Assembly: GCA_028023455.1 (NCBI GenBank)
Contig: JAQFVV010000280.1
Coordinates: forward strand, 436,001 to 500,000
Length of the DNA stretch: 64,000 nucleotides
Origin: Epiperipatus broadwayi
Lineage: Eukaryota; Onychophora; Udeonychophora; Euonychophora; Peripatidae
Direction: 5' to 3'
The notes below the pieces were generated by a model that saw nothing but the letters and a program-made list of their open reading frames with translations, made no database searches and was not told the DNA's origin. The position numbers and the translations under genes are program-made. Positions 61,015-64,000 of this stretch are shown here, one piece after another. Position 1 is the stretch's first letter. Every line of letters begins with the position of its first letter.

Positions 61015-62165
61015 GATTGCTCTTGATTTCTCCACTTTTTCCTTAAGAAAAAACTTGATTAGTGGTTTCCAATACATTATGTATAGTCACACCAGGTTGA
61101 CTTATGGAGTTACTTGCAACATGTGAACAGCTTTTTTGAATTTTCTTCTTTGTACATTTTCTTCTCTACACAATATTTTTGTAAGCTCCCAATTGAACAT
61201 ATGTTCTTTGGTACATATATGGTTTGCTACTGTTTTCTATCTTCTAATAATTAGTTTGTGCTTTTGCAATTGCTTTTCAATGGGATGACAGACCTCACCA
61301 ATATACATTCTTCCACATGGTACATTATAAATGGAATTTTTGTTTTTCAGCATTTCAAGTTTAGGCTTTGTTAGATGTTAGAATTCCTCATAATGTAGTA
61401 TGGTTCTGGAAAGCTGTTCTGATATTATACTAATTGCAGATTTTCCTTAATTTATCTGCTGTTTTGGGTATGTGTGGATACAATACAGTACCAATAATTG
61501 TTTTGTCTTTTGATAGTTCTTTTTATTGTCCATTTAAAGTTTTCTTAATAACAGCTGATGGATAATCATTTTTCATAAGAGTTTGTTTTATATAGATCTT
61601 TTTTTTAAGTTATTGGTTTCCTGAACAACCTTCTTTTGCTCTATTCCATAGTAATAGTATAACTTCATATTTTGTGTTTCTGGTATGATTGGATGTATAT
61701 GTTAAGTATTTTCCTGTATTTATGAGTTTTCTGTAAACCATATTTTTGATTTTGCCATGAGGGAATCTTGTCACAATAATATCTAAGGATGTCAGTTTTT
61801 GTTCTTATTCTGACTCTGTTATGAAGTTAATTGAAGGGGATATGTTGTTGATGTGTTTCCAGAAAGTTTATAGTAGTGCTCCACCATGTGTCCATGCTAC
61901 AAATTTACCATCAACATAATAAAGTCAAATGTTAGATGAATATGGAGTAGTTTTTATGGCTGTGGTTTCAAGTTCTTCCATGTAAATATTGCTAATCAGA
62001 AGTAACAATGGTGAGTCCATAGCCATTGCTTGATTTTGTTTGAAGAACTCTGTGTTGTACTGAAAGTAGATTGTTATTATTCAGAATGTTAATAGTCCCA
62101 TTATACTATCAATAAAAAGAATTGTTCTGGTTTGTAAGCTATTATTCTCATAGAAAAAGATTAAA
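61015..62165 (-). pseudogene. Penelope-like element copy (minus), with GIY-YIG region
   Basis: On the minus strand a decayed RT region (tatgttgatgg near 61900, the YVDD position) runs on to a GIY-YIG block, VPCGRMYIGEVCHPIEKQ (about 61325-61270), and the following KTVANHICTKEH stretch. It is the mirror image of the copy at 62170-62918. The family differs from the 6.6-7.9 kb copy, being closer to classical Penelope/Perere-type sequences. Many stops. A 5' segment precedes the shared part. Confidence 0.7.
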
Positions 62166-62169
62166 TAAT

Positions 62170-62918
62170 GATAATAGCTAGTATAATGGAATTATTAGCA
62201 TTCTGCATAATAACACCTTACTTTCAATACACAAAATTCTTCCAACATAATCAAGGGATGACTATGAATTCCCTATTGTCATTCCTGATTAGCAATATTT
62301 ACATAAAAGAATTTGAAACCACAGTCATAAAAATTGCTCTATATCCATCTAAAGTTTGGCTTCACTACGTTGATGATATATTTGTTGTATGTCTGCATGG
62401 TGGAACAGTACTATAAATTTTCTGTAAACATATCAACAATATATCCTCTTCAATCAAATTCACTATAGAGTCAGAACAAGAACAAAAATTGATATTCTTA
62501 GTATTCTTGTAACAAGACTCTCATGGAAAAATAAAAACTACAGTAACAGAAAACCCACATATATAGGAAAATACTTAGCATATACATACAATCATACCAG
62601 AAACACAAGGCATGGATTTATATTATCACTATGGAACAGTTTAAAGAAAGTTGTTTGGAAACCAGCAATTTGGAAAAAGAAATGATCTATATAGAACATA
62701 CTCTTATGAAAAATAGTTATCCATCAGCTGTTTTAAGGAAACCTTAAATAGACAATAAAAGGAACCATCAAAAGAAAAACAATTATTGATACTGTAGTGC
62801 ATCCACATACTCAAAATAGCAGATAAATTAAGGAAAATCTGAAATTAGTATAACATCAGAATAGCTTCCCAGAGTTATATCACATTATGAGGAATTCTAA
62901 CATTTACAGATCCTAAAC
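62170..62918 (+). pseudogene. Penelope-like element copy (plus), head-to-head with its neighbour
   Basis: The 82-codon frame at 62168-62416 includes ITPYFQYTKFFQHNQGMTMN (RT motif B region) and KVWLHYVDDIFVVCLHGGT (motif C with the catalytic Asp pair). It continues, with breaks, to ggaattctaacatttacagatcctaaac, where LINE C is inserted. The inverted match to the minus copy covers about 740 bp. The GIY-YIG part is cut off by LINE C. Confidence 0.75.
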
Positions 62919-64000
62919 TTTTTTTTTCTCAGTGATGAAATGTTTATTCATCAAGAAAAAAACAGATACAGTGAAACAAATGAAATTTCAGAACAAAATG
63001 GTAAGAGGGGTGGATACATGTAAAAGGGAATGGGAAGTGGAGGGGGAATTGGGGTGTGTAGTTCAGGCTGGCTAGAAGAGCATCTCTTTGTGATTGAGTC
63101 CTATGGCAGAGGCTGAGAGGATGGGAGTTGGAGGATTGCCCAAGTGTCTGTGAGGAGTGGAGATGGAGCTAGTTTGGTATCTCGGGTTTTGAGAGCGCGA
63201 ATTAAGTCCAAGAGCTTTTGATTTACTGAAAGTACTCTCTGGTCAAAGATGATGGCACATCGAAGCAACCAGAGAGCATAGATGAGAAAAATTGACAGTC
63301 TAATGATTGCAAAGACCCCTGTTTCTATGGATTCTTGGAGGTTGAAGATGGTATTTCTGTGTGAGGAAAGGTAGGAATTGATGACATTTCTCATGCCAAG
63401 CAGAAAAGGACATTTAAGTTGGAAGTGCTGGATGGTTTCATTGTCAGTTTTACAGAGCTGGCATATGGGAGAGATCTTGGTGAAACCCCTACGGTTCACC
63501 AAAAATTGATTTGTGGGAAGGGAGTGAAGATTTATTTTGAGGAGAAAATCCAAGGAATTTTGCTTCAAGAGACCATCTTTTGAATTTGCGGATAAGTTGG
63601 GCATTGGTAAGTCCGAGAAAGGTAGGGGACACAATGGAGAAGTCTGCAGTCTGGTTGAAAACCTCCCAGTACTTTAGTTTGCTGTTGATGGATGGTATAG
63701 CAAATCCAGCCTTTTGTAGGATGTTTGCAACAAGTGAGGTCCATGACCTAGGCCTGCCATTGGGAGGAGGAGTGTCAGTGGGTGTGATAATAATATGCAC
63801 AAGATTGGCAGGGAAGTGACTAAGGAGTGTGAGGATAATGTTGTGAGATTTCTGGATCAGAAGAGTGTTGATGGAGTGCAGGCCCAACCCATTGAGGTTT
63901 TTAGGAAAACAAGTTCTTTTTAGGCTAATGGCCACCACCTTTCTTCCCCAGAGAAAACGGGTGCAAAGGGAGTTGATTTTGGATATAAAGGAATGTGTAG
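62919..64000 (-). pseudogene. LINE C, 3' part, related to LINE A, with unusually high G+C
   Basis: Minus-strand protein blocks VVAISLKRTCF, NLNGLGLHSINTLL, TPTDTPPPNGRP, NQFLVNRRGFTKISP, CQLCKTDNETIQHFQLKC and IYALWLLRCAIIF correspond one-to-one to LINE A and B. A single extra G near 63550 splits the frame in two (63489-63938 and 63101-63634); otherwise it is clean. The 3' end has AATAAAC near 62945 and a run of nine A at 62927-62919. Its G+C content is far above its surroundings, so it is a young insertion. The 5' end lies beyond the window. Confidence 0.82.

Overview
The window is animal nuclear DNA. It is very A+T-rich, with long introns, GT/AG splice sites and dense, mostly decayed transposable elements. 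No prokaryotic features were seen. The one host gene recognised is an NPC2 (Niemann-Pick type C2, ML-domain sterol carrier) gene on the minus strand. Its exon 1 (signal peptide) is at 30584-30680, exon 2 at 16026-16139 and exon 3 at 5701-5876. The three exons join in frame to 129 residues and carry five of the six cysteines expected in the family. The last exon was not found and probably lies left of position 1. The motif around DACKNSGL is arthropod-like, and an A+T-rich arthropod (perhaps a chelicerate) would fit the gene and the repeat types, but that is only inference.

Layout. 1-3490: an RTE (BovB-like) LINE on the minus strand, broken by a frameshift and a 344-bp tandem duplication. 5701-30680: the NPC2 gene. 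Its introns hold a Penelope-like element with a GIY-YIG domain (6.6-7.9 kb), a tRNA-derived SINE (8.3-8.6 kb), a degenerate Ty3/Gypsy element with both LTRs (8.7-15.5 kb), three further RTE copies, a hAT transposase relic, a hAT-like MITE and a second Gypsy pol relic. 30.8-64 kb: no host exon recognised. This part holds several inverted-repeat DNA elements (31.3, 34.3-35.2, 47.6-48.5, 53.7-54.1 kb), an L1/Tx1-like LINE family with trinucleotide tails (35.7-41.1, 44.4-46.0, 62.9-64 kb), a SGNH/esterase-like LINE ORF1 relic (57.2-57.9 kb), SINEs, and two Penelope-like copies in head-to-head orientation (61.0-62.9 kb).

The most interesting content is a set of hammerhead-ribozyme (HHR) bearing small retroelements, none of which is an ORF. 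(1) 32317-32625, minus strand: an insertion flanked by a 15-bp direct repeat that folds into one long rod with a complete type I HHR at its tip. (2) 14341-14740 (+) and 22670-22960 (-): two copies of a family that joins an HHR core to a weak tRNA-like segment. Stem II keeps its shape despite base changes, and the 22.8 kb copy has a 13-bp target-site duplication inside an RTE. (3) 8777-9241 (+): a retrozyme-like insertion with two HHR-like motifs 356 nt apart, flanked by a 7-bp duplication. Two of these elements sit in the two LTRs of the same Gypsy element, so each LTR serves as the empty site for the other. Penelope-like elements, known carriers of HHR motifs and proposed helpers of retrozymes, are also in the window.

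Limits: everything was read by eye. Boundaries of decayed repeats are good to about 5-50 bp, families are assigned from short motifs, and no folding energy, covariance search or database comparison was run.
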